DNA from: DASRDU01 sp035560235
GTDB taxonomy: Bacteria > Acidobacteriota > Blastocatellia > RBC074
Length of the DNA: 64,000 bases
Direction: 5' to 3'
NCBI GenBank assembly: GCA_035560235.1
Contig: DATMAG010000035.1
Coordinates: forward strand, 1-64,000
Part shown: one piece after another, positions 35,624 through 44,941 of the stretch
Layout of the letters: each line of letters begins with the position of its first letter
Numbering within the stretch: the stretch's first letter is position 1
Translations under genes and position numbers: made by a program
The notes under the pieces: generated by a model
The model's input: the letters and a program-made list of their open reading frames with translations, nothing else
What the model was told of the DNA's origin: nothing
Database searches by the model: none

Positions 35624-35971
35624 ATGCAGCCAGTAACACAGGATGAAAAAACCTTCGGAATGCTCGCGCATCTTTCGGCGCTCTCCGGCGTCATTATCCC
35701 CTTCGGCAACATCATCGGCCCGCTGATTATCTGGATGATGAAAAAGGATCAGTCCTGGTTCGTCAATGAACAGGGCAAGGAGTCACTCAACTTTCAGATC
35801 AGCATCACCATCTATCTGATCATCGCGGGAGTGCTGATTCTGGTTCTCCTCGGGATCCTGCTGATGCCGCTGGTCGGGTTATTCGCGCTGGTAATGACCA
35901 TTATTGCCGGAATCAAGGCCAGTCAGGGCGAAATGTACCGCTACCCGCTGACCATCCGTCTGATCAAATAA
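35624..35971 (+). CDS. DUF4870 (Tic20-like) small membrane protein
   Basis: A 115-aa protein with the DUF4870 pattern: KTFGMLAHLSALSGVIIPFGNIIGPLIIW, a short QSWFVNEQGKESLNFQI stretch, two further membrane helices, and ALVMTIIAGIKASQGEMYRYP at the end (listed here in overlapping short pieces: AHLSALSG, IIGPLIIWMMKK, NEQGKESLNFQ, GEMYRYPL). GAGG precedes the ATG. Function unknown. It ends 5 bp before the convergent permease gene. Confidence 0.9.
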   Translation: MQPVTQDEKTFGMLAHLSALSGVIIPFGNIIGPLIIWMMKKDQSWFVNEQGKESLNFQISITIYLIIAGVLILVLLGILLMPLVGLFALVMTIIAGIKASQGEMYRYPLTIRLIK

Positions 35972-35976
35972 CGCCT

Positions 35977-38900
35977 TTATTCCGTTCGTAACGCCGGAAG
36001 CAGTGGTGCGCGCGTCGTCGCCGCCACTGCGACCAGTGAGGCTGCCAGCCCTGTCACCAGCACGGCCAGCAGCAGCACGGCCAGTGACACGACCGACACC
36101 TGCCCGCCGCGCGCAAACATCGCCGGAGCAATTGCAATCAGTGCGCACACTACTCCGGTCAGCAGCCCGCACCCAAGCAGCAGCGCATTTTCAGCGACAA
36201 TCATCAGCGTCAGATGCGACGCCTGCCAGCCCGTCGCGCGCAGCAATGCGAGTTCCCTTCTGCGCTCCAGCACATTGCGCAGCAGCACCGCCGCCAGCCC
36301 GACAGTCCCAAGCAGCAGCCCCAGGCCGCCGAGCGTCTGAAAAGTTGAAAGATAAGTGTTCTCGACCTGATGAAAACCGGCCAGCCTTTCCGCCGTTGAG
36401 GTCACATCAAAACCATAATCAGACAGCTTGTCCTCAAGCAGGCGCGTCACGGCCTCAGCCTTCTGCGGCGGCGCATCAATCAGAAAAAACCGCCAGCCCT
36501 GCTCATCAGGAAAGAGCCGCAGAAAGTTGCGCTCCGACATCAGCAGTTCGCCCTGCAGAACGCTGTCCGACAAAGCAGCGACAATTCGCAGTCGCGCTTC
36601 AGACCCGTCACTCGCATTGATTGTGATCACATCGTTCAGCGCACGATGCAGCACATACGTCAGCGAATTGGCATCAGCAATGACCGGCACTGTGCCGTCA
36701 TTCATCTGCTTTTCAAGCAGCAGCCAGGGATTCGCTTTCTCTGCGTCAGAGTTTGCCAGCGCGCTTTGAAAGGCAAAACGCCCGCTGCGAATAAAGTCAT
36801 CACCGGGAGCCAGAATGCGCGGCTTGCGCGGCTGATAGAGGTTCAGACAGCTCGCATCATCGCCGGGCCGCACGCGAAAGCGCGCAAACGTTACGCCCCT
36901 GAGCGCGTCATCACCTGTCGCATCGAGCACCAGTTCCTCGCGTCCTTCCGGCGTATTCGGATTGTGAATCACCGGCAGCAGCGACTGAGCCAGCAGCGGA
37001 TAACCGCCCGTGCCCGAATGCTGATCAAACTGCGCGCGGCTGTCCCTTCTGAACGCATCAACCGCAACGATGATGAATGCCGCCGAAGCAATCAGCGCAA
37101 TGCACAGCACGCTGCGCCCCGGACGCGAAGTCGCGCTGCGAAAACCAAGCAGCGCCACCGGCCACCACCCGCTGCCCCGAATCATCTGCCTCCCGCCGCG
37201 CAACCACGCTGCCCAGAAAAAGAGCGCCGCCATCAGCAGCAAAGTCCCCGCCCCGAAAAATCCCGCCACCTGTCCGATCACTTTGAAAATCGCCGCCGCG
37301 AGCATCAACAATCCCGCTGCGCCAAAGATCATCGCCAGCACACGTGCCGAAACCGCCCGCCGCCACCACGACGAACCACTGACCACTGACCACTGACCAC
37401 TGGCCATCTTTCCAGCCAGCAGACTGCGCGGCGATTCAGTCGTCACTTTTCTGAGCGTCAGCACAATCACCAGCAGCGCCGTCAGCACACCGCCAACAAG
37501 CCCCGCGATCAGCGAAAATGGCGCAACGTGCAGCGTCAGCCGCGTCGTTCCCACCGCGCCAACCCACCACGTCCGCAGCCCGAACATCATCAGCCAGCCA
37601 TAAACAATCGCGCCGATCAGTCCGAGCAGACTACCTGTTGTCGCCAGCGCCAGGCCTTCAATCAGAAACAGGCTGCGAATCCGTGTTGCCGGAAAGCCGA
37701 CCGCCCGCAGCAAACCGATTTCATTCAGCCGCTGTTCGATGCCGAGCTTGAAAAACAAGCCCGTCAGCAGCAGCGCCGAAACGACAATAAAAAAGCTGAA
37801 GTAAAGAAAGTATTCGCCAAAGTCCGTCGCCCCGCGCGCCGCCTGCATCCCTTCAGCGCGAGCCGGAAGAACCATAAAGCCAAATCGCAGCGGATCAATC
37901 GCTGCTTTCAGCTTACTGGCAAAGGCTGCGCGTGCCTGTTCAGGATTTTCACCCTGAGCCGGAACAATCAGCATTGAAGTGAGCGACCCGAAGCGCGACC
38001 GCCAGAGTTCCTGCCCTTTAGCAATCTGAATAAAAGCCTTCGGGCTGGTACGATACTGCTTCCAGTAAGCTTCGTCCTGCGGGCGAATGCGTTTGAGGTC
38101 AACAGGGAACGGCGGATTCCAGTCTGAAATGCTGTCTGATTCGGTAATGCCGCGATAAGCCGGAATCAGGTCACGATCTGTGGGTTTGATTTTTCTGGTA
38201 TCGGTGAGCCTGAAACGCGCCGTTCTGGTTTCGTAACCGCCAGTTTCCTTCCAGACAAAATAATCCAGTTCAATCTCGTCCCCGCATCTTGCCTGCAACT
38301 CCTGCGCAGCCCAGTCATTGAGAACGATCTGATCACCAGATTCAATACCCGCACCGCAGTTATTTTCAAAACCGCTGTCAACAGCCGCGACCAGCGAGTA
38401 CGGGATTTCACGACCGGCGTGACGGATGGTATTGACCACGTATGAAAAGACAGGATGGCTGCCCTGCCCTGATGCCGTTGCAGTTCGGCGCGCGATCTCC
38501 GCCATCTCATCAGTGATCAGATTGCTTTCTCTTTCCAGCGAAAGCGCCCAGGTCAGATTGCGCAGCTTCAGCCCCGTGTCTTCGAGCGCGAAACTTTCCT
38601 TCAGCAGCCGTTCAGCCAGCGCCACTCGCGCTGAAACATCATCAGCCTGATTCACTGCCGCCAGCAGAATCGTGTTGACTTTGCCTTCCTGCTCCAGTTC
38701 CCTTTGCAGCTTTTCGAGCGGCACAAAGACCGCCTTCACGCTGCCCTGCTGCGGGCGCAATGAAAATTCGCCGATGCCCGATGCAGGCAGAACCGCGCCT
38801 GTTCTCAATCTGATCGTGCGCCCGGTATCGTCCTTGCGCCCGTGCAGCGATTCAGCCGGAATGTCTGAAGGCTTTTCGAGCCGCAGCACAATTGCATCGC

Positions 38901-39342
38901 CCGCCCTGCCGCCGAGTTCGTGCGCGAGCGCCTCGCTGATGAGCGCGTCGTCACTGCCCGGCAACGGCTGACCGTGAAACTTCCGGAACCGCTCATCCAC
39001 GCCATAAACCTGCACGCCCGAAGCGCGGCGATGGCTTTCGTCGTGCGTCACCACACCTTCAAGCACAATCAGCGGGCAGGCCGCGCTGAAGGCTGAAGCA
39101 AACTGACCGCGCGCCTGCAAATCAGCCGCCAGTTGTTCGCGGAAGAAGTTCTCTGACGTGATCACCTGGTCAGTATTACCAAGCCTGCCGAGCAGCAGTT
39201 CGCGCAGACTGCCGCGCACCGAATCGCCCACCAGCAGCGCCCCGGCCAGCACCGACACTGCCGCCGCCACGCCCAGAATCACTGCGAGATTGGCGCGCTT
39301 GAAATACGTCAGATTATTTTTGATGAGCGTGGATGTCTGCAT
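35977..39342 (-). CDS. ABC transporter permease (FtsX/MacB-like, large)
   Basis: A 1121-aa membrane protein. One helix at the N-terminus (LAVILGVAAAVSVLAGALLVGDSVRG) is followed by a long periplasmic part, an FtsX module at about 510-640 (LLTGLFFKLGIEQRLNEIGLLRAVGF), more helices at about 660-760, a second periplasmic part, and a C-terminal FtsX module (RNVLERRRELALLRATGW) ending in three helices. It is downstream of the ATPase gene on the same strand, so the two probably form an exporter or lipoprotein-release type system. At about residue 650 the sequence GKMASGQWSVVSGSSWW is encoded by a run of 7-nt repeats (37374-37404), which looks like an intergenic-type repeat that entered the gene. 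No strong ribosome site precedes the ATG. Confidence 0.88.
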   Translation of the reverse strand: MQTSTLIKNNLTYFKRANLAVILGVAAAVSVLAGALLVGDSVRGSLRELLLGRLGNTDQVITSENFFREQLAADLQARGQFASAFSAACPLIVLEGVVTHDESHRRASGVQVYGVDERFRKFHGQPLPGSDDALISEALAHELGGRAGDAIVLRLEKPSDIPAESLHGRKDDTGRTIRLRTGAVLPASGIGEFSLRPQQGSVKAVFVPLEKLQRELEQEGKVNTILLAAVNQADDVSARVALAERLLKESFALEDTGLKLRNLTWALSLERESNLITDEMAEIARRTATASGQGSHPVFSYVVNTIRHAGREIPYSLVAAVDSGFENNCGAGIESGDQIVLNDWAAQELQARCGDEIELDYFVWKETGGYETRTARFRLTDTRKIKPTDRDLIPAYRGITESDSISDWNPPFPVDLKRIRPQDEAYWKQYRTSPKAFIQIAKGQELWRSRFGSLTSMLIVPAQGENPEQARAAFASKLKAAIDPLRFGFMVLPARAEGMQAARGATDFGEYFLYFSFFIVVSALLLTGLFFKLGIEQRLNEIGLLRAVGFPATRIRSLFLIEGLALATTGSLLGLIGAIVYGWLMMFGLRTWWVGAVGTTRLTLHVAPFSLIAGLVGGVLTALLVIVLTLRKVTTESPRSLLAGKMASGQWSVVSGSSWWRRAVSARVLAMIFGAAGLLMLAAAIFKVIGQVAGFFGAGTLLLMAALFFWAAWLRGGRQMIRGSGWWPVALLGFRSATSRPGRSVLCIALIASAAFIIVAVDAFRRDSRAQFDQHSGTGGYPLLAQSLLPVIHNPNTPEGREELVLDATGDDALRGVTFARFRVRPGDDASCLNLYQPRKPRILAPGDDFIRSGRFAFQSALANSDAEKANPWLLLEKQMNDGTVPVIADANSLTYVLHRALNDVITINASDGSEARLRIVAALSDSVLQGELLMSERNFLRLFPDEQGWRFFLIDAPPQKAEAVTRLLEDKLSDYGFDVTSTAERLAGFHQVENTYLSTFQTLGGLGLLLGTVGLAAVLLRNVLERRRELALLRATGWQASHLTLMIVAENALLLGCGLLTGVVCALIAIAPAMFARGGQVSVVSLAVLLLAVLVTGLAASLVAVAATTRAPLLPALRTE
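37374..37404. repeat. 7-nt tandem repeat inside the permease gene
   Basis: Four or so copies of a CCACTGA-type unit on the + strand, read in the gene as SGQWSVVSG. Such CAGTGGT repeats are usually intergenic. The frame is kept. Confidence 0.75.
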
Positions 39343-39376
39343 CAGGATCTGGTCAATTCATTGCTCGCAAGCCTGC

Positions 39377-39461
39377 GGAGACGGCGTTTGAAGTTCCAGC
39401 TTTAGCTGACTGTCTCTGACTGAGCAGACCAGCTAAAGCTGGAACTCCAAACGCCGTCTCC
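39377..39461. repeat. Palindromic element family I, copy 2
   Basis: Arms 39377-39408 and 39430-39461 pair at 31 of 32 positions around a 21-bp loop. Same family as 15763-15840 and 48576-48642. It sits between the ATPase and permease genes of the same operon, so it would be transcribed within the mRNA. Confidence 0.9.
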
Positions 39462-39493
39462 CGATGTAATATGTCATCTTCGATGATTCAGTC

Positions 39494-40162
<669 letters not shown>

Positions 40163-40219
40163 CTCGCTGACCTCCGGGACAGAAGTTGAGGCGATAAGGA
40201 TGAAGGTGTGAGCCCAGGC

Positions 40220-40564
40220 TCAGCCCCGCTTCGTCTGTTTTCCGGCTGCTCTGCGCCGGGTGTGCCGATTGAGCCAGCGCGTCAGATCCTGCGCCTCGCT
40301 GAAATCCAGCAATGCTTCAGTGAGTTTGTCGAGTTGCGAGAGCGAAAGCTGCTCGATGCTGGTGCTGTTATCCGCGCCAATGTCTCCGATTCGCCGCTTC
40401 AGCAGGCGAATAATCACATTTCTCGTCCCCTGTTCCAGCCCTTGCTCGCGGCCTTCTTCCATCGCCAAACGTTCCCAGCTTGAAATGTATGGCATTCGTT
40501 TGCCCTCCTCGTACTGCTGAATTTCAGTCTTCAGCCGCTCTTCCATCTCTGTCGGCAGAATCAT
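40220..40564 (-). pseudogene. Rpn-family nuclease, C-terminal part after an in-frame stop
   Basis: A 114-aa frame continuing in register from the preceding gene, with the Rpn C-terminal pattern: PTEMEERLKTEI, YEEGKRMPYISSWERLA, EEGREQGLEQG, and a DUF4351-like end (LKRRIGDIG, LSLSQLDKLTEALLDFSEAQDLTRWL). It is separated from it by a TGA and one ATC codon. It could still be translated from its own ATG, but the full protein would need read-through. Confidence 0.65.
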
Positions 40565-40567
40565 GAT

Positions 40568-41230
40568 TCAGTCAATGAAGCGGAAAAAAGTATAAACCTC
40601 TGCGCGTGAATAACCACGCTCGTAAAGCCTGAAGATCAGTTCCCGCTTCCAGTCGCGTTTGCGGCGATTATCGCCCTGCGCCTGCCTCACTCTCAAATGA
40701 GCCATGACGGCCACGGCAAATGGATTGTGGGAAGCTTCCAGTTCCGCCCAGCGGTTTTCATAGTCTGTCAGGCTCACGACCGGAAAACGAAAGGCCAGTT
40801 CGCAACCCCAACGCCCGGTCTGCCAGACCATCGTCTGCGAGGCGGCGTTGCCATCGGTCAGCAGCACCAGGCTGACGACTTCGCAATCGTAGCGGTCGAA
40901 GATACGATAGTTGTAAATGTAAATGCGTTTGGCAAAACCGCGCCGGATTTTGCCCTGCACTTCCAGATGAATCAGCAGCCACTGTTCACGGCCATCGCGC
41001 AGCCAGACTCTGACCAGCTTGTCAGCCAGCCTGCGCCCGATGCGGCTGTCACGCGCAATCTGTTCCGGTTCCTTGTCGAGAAATTCATAGCCGCGCTGCC
41101 AGTCAGTTTCCGCCGCAATCGCAGGGAAGAAAAATTCCATGAACTCGCGGAAGCACTGATTGAGCGCATCCTTCCAGGCATTGTCCTGCGCCTGAACTGA
41201 GTTTTTCGGCTGAGGTGAGGTTCGTGGCAT
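40568..41230 (-). CDS. Rpn-family recombination-promoting nuclease-like protein, N-terminal part (nonsense-truncated)
   Basis: A 220-aa PD-(D/E)XK-like protein of the Rpn/transposase_31 type. Visible are FMEFFFPAIAAETDW, EQWLLIHLEVQGKIRRGFAKRIYIYNYRI (the nuclease core: LIHLEVQG), and GRWGCELAFRFPVVSLTDY. The frame ends RFFRFID then TGA at 40568-40570, where related proteins usually have Trp (RFID-W-x-M). The codons after the stop (ATC ATG ATT CTG CCG) continue the family in the same frame as the 40220-40564 fragment. A single G-to-A change, TGG to TGA, explains this. Confidence 0.75.
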   Translation of the reverse strand: MPRTSPQPKNSVQAQDNAWKDALNQCFREFMEFFFPAIAAETDWQRGYEFLDKEPEQIARDSRIGRRLADKLVRVWLRDGREQWLLIHLEVQGKIRRGFAKRIYIYNYRIFDRYDCEVVSLVLLTDGNAASQTMVWQTGRWGCELAFRFPVVSLTDYENRWAELEASHNPFAVAVMAHLRVRQAQGDNRRKRDWKRELIFRLYERGYSRAEVYTFFRFID

Positions 41231-41250
41231 TGTTGCTGATTTATGGCACT

Positions 41251-42534
41251 TCAGATCAGGCGACTGAAAACCTCGACGGCGCGTTCCGCTTCGCCTGTCA
41301 CGCCGTAATGCCTGCGCACGCCCGCCGCGCCACGGCGGCCCAGATCGGCGGCGAGTTCAATGTTCTGATAAAGCGAATGAATGCCTGCTGCCAGACTCCC
41401 GGCATCGTTCGGTTCGACCAGAATACCGCCGCTGGTGCGTTCGATGATTTCAGGGAATGAACCGTGACGCGGCTGAATGACCGGCACGCCTGCAGCCATC
41501 GCTTCAAGCAGCGTCATCCCTTTCGGTTCGGCATAAGTCGCAGGCATCGAAAAGACCGTCAGCCGCCGCAGAAAATCAAGCTTGCCCTGACGACTGAGCG
41601 TGCCGTGATAATGAAATTCATCAGCCAGGCCCCACGCTTTCAACTGCTCTTCGATCTTCTTCAGATAAGCCCGGCCCTCAGGCCCGATCCAGCCGGCGGC
41701 CTCAAGGCGCGTATTGTTCACGTCGCTGCGTTCACGAAAGAGTTTGTACGCTTCAGCGAGCAGGTGCAGCCCCTTTTCCGGCGCAATGCGACCGAAGTAG
41801 CCGACAATGAACTGTTCTGTTTGTCGCTGCCCGTTCGCGGCAAAGCCATCAAAGCTGATGCCGAGCGGCACGACATGAATCTTCGCGCGCGGAATGCTGA
41901 GCATTTCACTCATCGCATCCGCATAAAATTCACTGACAGAAATGAAGGCATCAACGTGCGCGATGTTTTCGCGGATGAGCGCGAGCGCCTGGCTGCGGTA
42001 AGGTTCGTGCAGGTTGTTGAGAAACAGGTCCTCGCCCTGAAGCGTGCAGACGACAGGCCGGTTGAGCGTCTTTCTGATCGGCCCGGCCAGCGCAATCAGC
42101 ATCGAATTTTGCAGCGTCACGACATCGGGCGTGTCCTGCTGCCGCATCCAGTCGAGCAGTTTGGCAACCTCCTTGCGCTGATAGCCCGTTTCACCCTTGA
42201 GCATCGAAATCGTCATTTCACCAAGCTGCCCCGGATCAATGGCAATCGAACGCTGCGCCGCGAGCCTGAGCGCAAAGCCTGAATCCCACAGCCGATCCAT
42301 CCACGCCGGAGTTTTGCGAAAGAGCCTGGAATGCTGTTCGAGATAAACGCTGATGCCGCCGAAAAAGACCTGACTGTGACTGACGTTCGCTTCATCAGTC
42401 AGCGTCGGCGTGTAAAGCGGCAGCAATATGACATCGTGCCCCTGCCGCATCAGCTCAGCCGCCAGCGCATTGTCGCGCAGGCAACTGCCGCAATACATTC
42501 CGGCGGCCCCCGCTGTCAGGTAAAGAATTTTCAT
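41251..42534 (-). CDS. Glycosyltransferase family 4 protein
   Basis: A 427-aa GT-B glycosyltransferase. It starts MKILYLTAGAAGMYCGSCLRD, whose GMYCGSC loop is a recurrent opening for one sub-group. It has VVCTLQGEDLFL and VPLGISFDGF, a donor-site GRIAPEKGLHLLAEAY motif, and the EPKGMTLLEAMAAGVPVI E-x7-E motif. Donor and acceptor sugars are unknown. I start it at the ATG at 42534, nine codons into the open frame, because the Rossmann strand begins there; ribosome sites are weak at both. Confidence 0.87.
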   Translation of the reverse strand: MKILYLTAGAAGMYCGSCLRDNALAAELMRQGHDVILLPLYTPTLTDEANVSHSQVFFGGISVYLEQHSRLFRKTPAWMDRLWDSGFALRLAAQRSIAIDPGQLGEMTISMLKGETGYQRKEVAKLLDWMRQQDTPDVVTLQNSMLIALAGPIRKTLNRPVVCTLQGEDLFLNNLHEPYRSQALALIRENIAHVDAFISVSEFYADAMSEMLSIPRAKIHVVPLGISFDGFAANGQRQTEQFIVGYFGRIAPEKGLHLLAEAYKLFRERSDVNNTRLEAAGWIGPEGRAYLKKIEEQLKAWGLADEFHYHGTLSRQGKLDFLRRLTVFSMPATYAEPKGMTLLEAMAAGVPVIQPRHGSFPEIIERTSGGILVEPNDAGSLAAGIHSLYQNIELAADLGRRGAAGVRRHYGVTGEAERAVEVFSRLI

Positions 42535-42572
42535 GCTGAAAACCAGCCCACGAAATTGCACAAAGAATCTTT

Positions 42573-42645
42573 GACAGGATTGACAGGATGTTCAGGATGA
42601 TGGCACTGAAAAAGCTCTTTCTATCCTTGTCCATCCTGTCTGTTA
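42573..42645. repeat. Imperfect hairpin of ACAGGAT-type repeats
   Basis: A GACAGGATTGACAGGATG arm and a CATCCTGTCTGTTAC-type arm pair imperfectly. It resembles the 8341-8481 element in content. CTTCTTCGTGTTTCTTCGTG follows at about 42647-42667. It lies between two leftward genes. Confidence 0.55.
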
Positions 42646-42682
42646 CTTCTTCGTGTTTCTTCGTGCGGCTTAGTGGATGAAG

Positions 42683-44107
42683 CTATGCCACAGCGGCCTG
42701 CTGAAAGGCGCGGCGCGCATACAGATGCTCAAACAGGTTGCCTTCGTGCGGCTGATCCCACGCAATCCGCATCGTGGGAATCGGGCCGATGTTGAGGCGG
42801 TCAACATTCGGTGAAGCAATCAGCCGGTTGATGAATTTCTGATCCTTTGTAATTGCTGTCACAACGAGCGACGGGCCGAGCGCGGCGGGCAGTTCGTCCT
42901 GCTTTGCTTCGACCACGCTGGCAAAGGGAAAGAGAAATTCACGATTCGCCAGCGGATGCTCCGCGCTCTCACAATGTACGATGGTCGGCAGCAGATAAGT
43001 TGCACCATTCCATTCAATCAGTCGTGACGGGCGATGTTTTGCTGACATGTCACTTGCGCCTGATTCGCGCAGCCCGCTGTCAACAATCGCTGAAATGCGC
43101 CTTGCCACATCGGCATTCGCAAACGGTGCGAGCAGCGCCTGCGGGTCTTCAGCATCGCGCGGCACAATGAGCGCGCAGCGTTCGGCCAGAGCTTCAGCAA
43201 TCTCCTTGCCGTGACGCGGCGCCCACACGCCCGAAGCATTGATGCACGAACGCCCGCCGTTTTCCGTGATTGAAGCCACGATGACATCCAGGTATTTCTC
43301 CCATTCGTCAACGCAGTCTTCGCCAATCACAACTTTGCTCCAGCCTGTGCCGTGCAGTTCAATGCGCGGATCATTGGCGTACTTACCAACTGAAGACGAA
43401 TCACCGAAAAACATGCCGCGCCCGCAGTTCTGCAAAATCGCGCCCGCGCCTGCGTGATCCGCCGGGTAATAACCAAAGGCCTGCGGCGGCACGCCTGCCT
43501 TGATCAAAGCCTGCGCGATGCGATACGGCGACCAGGGTTCGGAACTGCCCGGCTTGAGCACGAGCGGAATTTTCATCGCAATCGCCGGAATCCATAACGA
43601 ATGCACGCCCGGCGAATTTGAAGGCAGAATGACGCCGAGCGACTGTGTGCGCGGAAAGAAGCTGACCGCGTGGCCTTCGTGAACGCCAAAGCCGTCATCC
43701 AGAATTTTCAGCTCAAGCCCGCGCGTCAGCCCGGCCAGCACGCTGCCCATTTCAGCCATCACGCCGTGAATCTTGTTCATATTCTTCCGCACCAGCACGT
43801 GCGGCATGCCGGTCGTGGCTGACAACTGACGGACGTAATCATCCGGCGACTGCTGCTCATCGCCGACCGGCAGCATGTCATTCATAAAATAGTCCGCCGC
43901 CTGGCGACACATCGCAATCAGTTGTTCAGTCGTGAAAGCGCTGAGCGCCTCACGCGACGCTTCCTGATCGAGCAGGTCACGACGAATCAGCCCCGGATTG
44001 GCCTGGCTGACCTCAACAAATGTCTCCCGCGTCCGGTAGTGCGGCACGCACGCGATGTCAATGCTTTTGTATGGAACGCCTTTGCGAAGAATGGGAATGT
44101 GGAGCAT
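42683..44107 (-). CDS. Aldehyde dehydrogenase superfamily protein
   Basis: A 474-aa protein with the aldehyde dehydrogenase fold. It has the cofactor region LGVILPSNSPGVHSLWIPAIA, a KPGSSEPWSPYRI motif, and the catalytic Cys in ENGGRSCINASGVW. C-terminal features are SPNVDRLNIGPIPTMRIAWDQPHEGN (in short: NVDRLNIGPIP). Homologues of this type occur near AMP-forming carboxylate-activating enzymes and may act as reductases that release an aldehyde from an activated acid. Here such an enzyme is encoded at 45958-47052 on the same strand, with VapBC and psd between. The substrate is unknown. Confidence 0.82.
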   Translation of the reverse strand: MLHIPILRKGVPYKSIDIACVPHYRTRETFVEVSQANPGLIRRDLLDQEASREALSAFTTEQLIAMCRQAADYFMNDMLPVGDEQQSPDDYVRQLSATTGMPHVLVRKNMNKIHGVMAEMGSVLAGLTRGLELKILDDGFGVHEGHAVSFFPRTQSLGVILPSNSPGVHSLWIPAIAMKIPLVLKPGSSEPWSPYRIAQALIKAGVPPQAFGYYPADHAGAGAILQNCGRGMFFGDSSSVGKYANDPRIELHGTGWSKVVIGEDCVDEWEKYLDVIVASITENGGRSCINASGVWAPRHGKEIAEALAERCALIVPRDAEDPQALLAPFANADVARRISAIVDSGLRESGASDMSAKHRPSRLIEWNGATYLLPTIVHCESAEHPLANREFLFPFASVVEAKQDELPAALGPSLVVTAITKDQKFINRLIASPNVDRLNIGPIPTMRIAWDQPHEGNLFEHLYARRAFQQAAVA

Positions 44108-44137
44108 TTCTTTTTACCCTTTGTCCGGCTTTGACTA

Positions 44138-44605
44138 CTATAAACGGATTACAGTGAAACCTTCCGCTTCAGCAGCTTCTGAAAGATTGTTGTCAGCACA
44201 GATAAAATGACGTCCGCGCGGACGGCCATCACACCACACCAGCGCTGCCGCCAGTTGCAACGCATCAGCCGCCCTGAGCTTGTGAATCCCGAGCAAACGT
44301 TCAGCCTGATTCCGCACTTCATCAATCGGCAGGAGTTCGTTCCAGCGATGGCGCAGATAAGCAAGCCTTGCGAAAACCTGCGTACTCTCTTTCGCCGTCA
44401 GGAAGCCTTCCCGCACCAGCCGATTCAACGAACTGACGGCTTCAATGACAGTCCCCCACCAGACAACCTGACGCGCATAGATCCTGGCCGTTTGCCTTGC
44501 CTGCGCCGTCCGGGGTTGAAAGCAGCAGAGCGGCACGATTGCACTTGTATCCCAGAAAGCTGTCTGTGGCGCGGCAGCAGGCTGCTTTCGTGTTCTAGTC
44601 TTCAT
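44138..44605 (-). CDS. vapC: PIN-domain toxin (VapC-like)
   Basis: A 155-aa PIN-domain ribonuclease. It has the first acidic motif as FWDTSAIVPL, a central helical part, and the second acidic cluster as KLRAADALQLAAAL followed by FICADNNLSEAAEAEGF. Four acidic residues for metal binding are visible. The ATG at 44605 overlaps the stop of the antitoxin gene by 11 bp, typical of a toxin-antitoxin operon. The open frame runs further upstream to 44740 but within the antitoxin gene. Confidence 0.85.
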   Translation of the reverse strand: MKTRTRKQPAAAPQTAFWDTSAIVPLCCFQPRTAQARQTARIYARQVVWWGTVIEAVSSLNRLVREGFLTAKESTQVFARLAYLRHRWNELLPIDEVRNQAERLLGIHKLRAADALQLAAALVWCDGRPRGRHFICADNNLSEAAEAEGFTVIRL

Positions 44606-44882
44606 CCCGCTCCTGACTGATGATGCGGCGCAAAACCTCTGCCGGAACGCGCGGTGCGGACAACTTCCAGAATGCTTCATCCAGAACTCCGCCACCGAGC
44701 CGAACCTTTCCCTGAGCAGCCAGCGCCAGTAATTCCTCATCCTGATGATTGACGCGTTTCAGTGGAATGATTCTGGCAATTGGCTCGTTGCGATCCCGCA
44801 CTTCGATTTCCTCTCCAGCTCTGACCTCATCGAGGTACAGACTCAGTCGGTTTGTGAGTTCGGCGACATTGATACTTTTCAT
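44595..44882 (-). CDS. Phd/YefM-type antitoxin
   Basis: A 95-aa antitoxin of the Phd/YefM type. The start MKSINVAELTNRLSLYLDEV is followed by GEEIEVRDRNEPIARI, the DNA-binding beta-sheet and helices of the family. The C-terminal tail (APRVPAEVLRRIISQERDED) should contact the toxin. It is upstream of the PIN toxin and overlaps it by 11 bp. Operon autoregulation is known for the family; no clear operator was located in the 59-bp gap upstream. Confidence 0.85.
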   Translation of the reverse strand: MKSINVAELTNRLSLYLDEVRAGEEIEVRDRNEPIARIIPLKRVNHQDEELLALAAQGKVRLGGGVLDEAFWKLSAPRVPAEVLRRIISQERDED

Positions 44883-44941
44883 GTGTTTCTTACCTTAAGG
44901 GTCGTTTGCCTTCAGCCCGGATTGATTGTAGATAACTGCGT

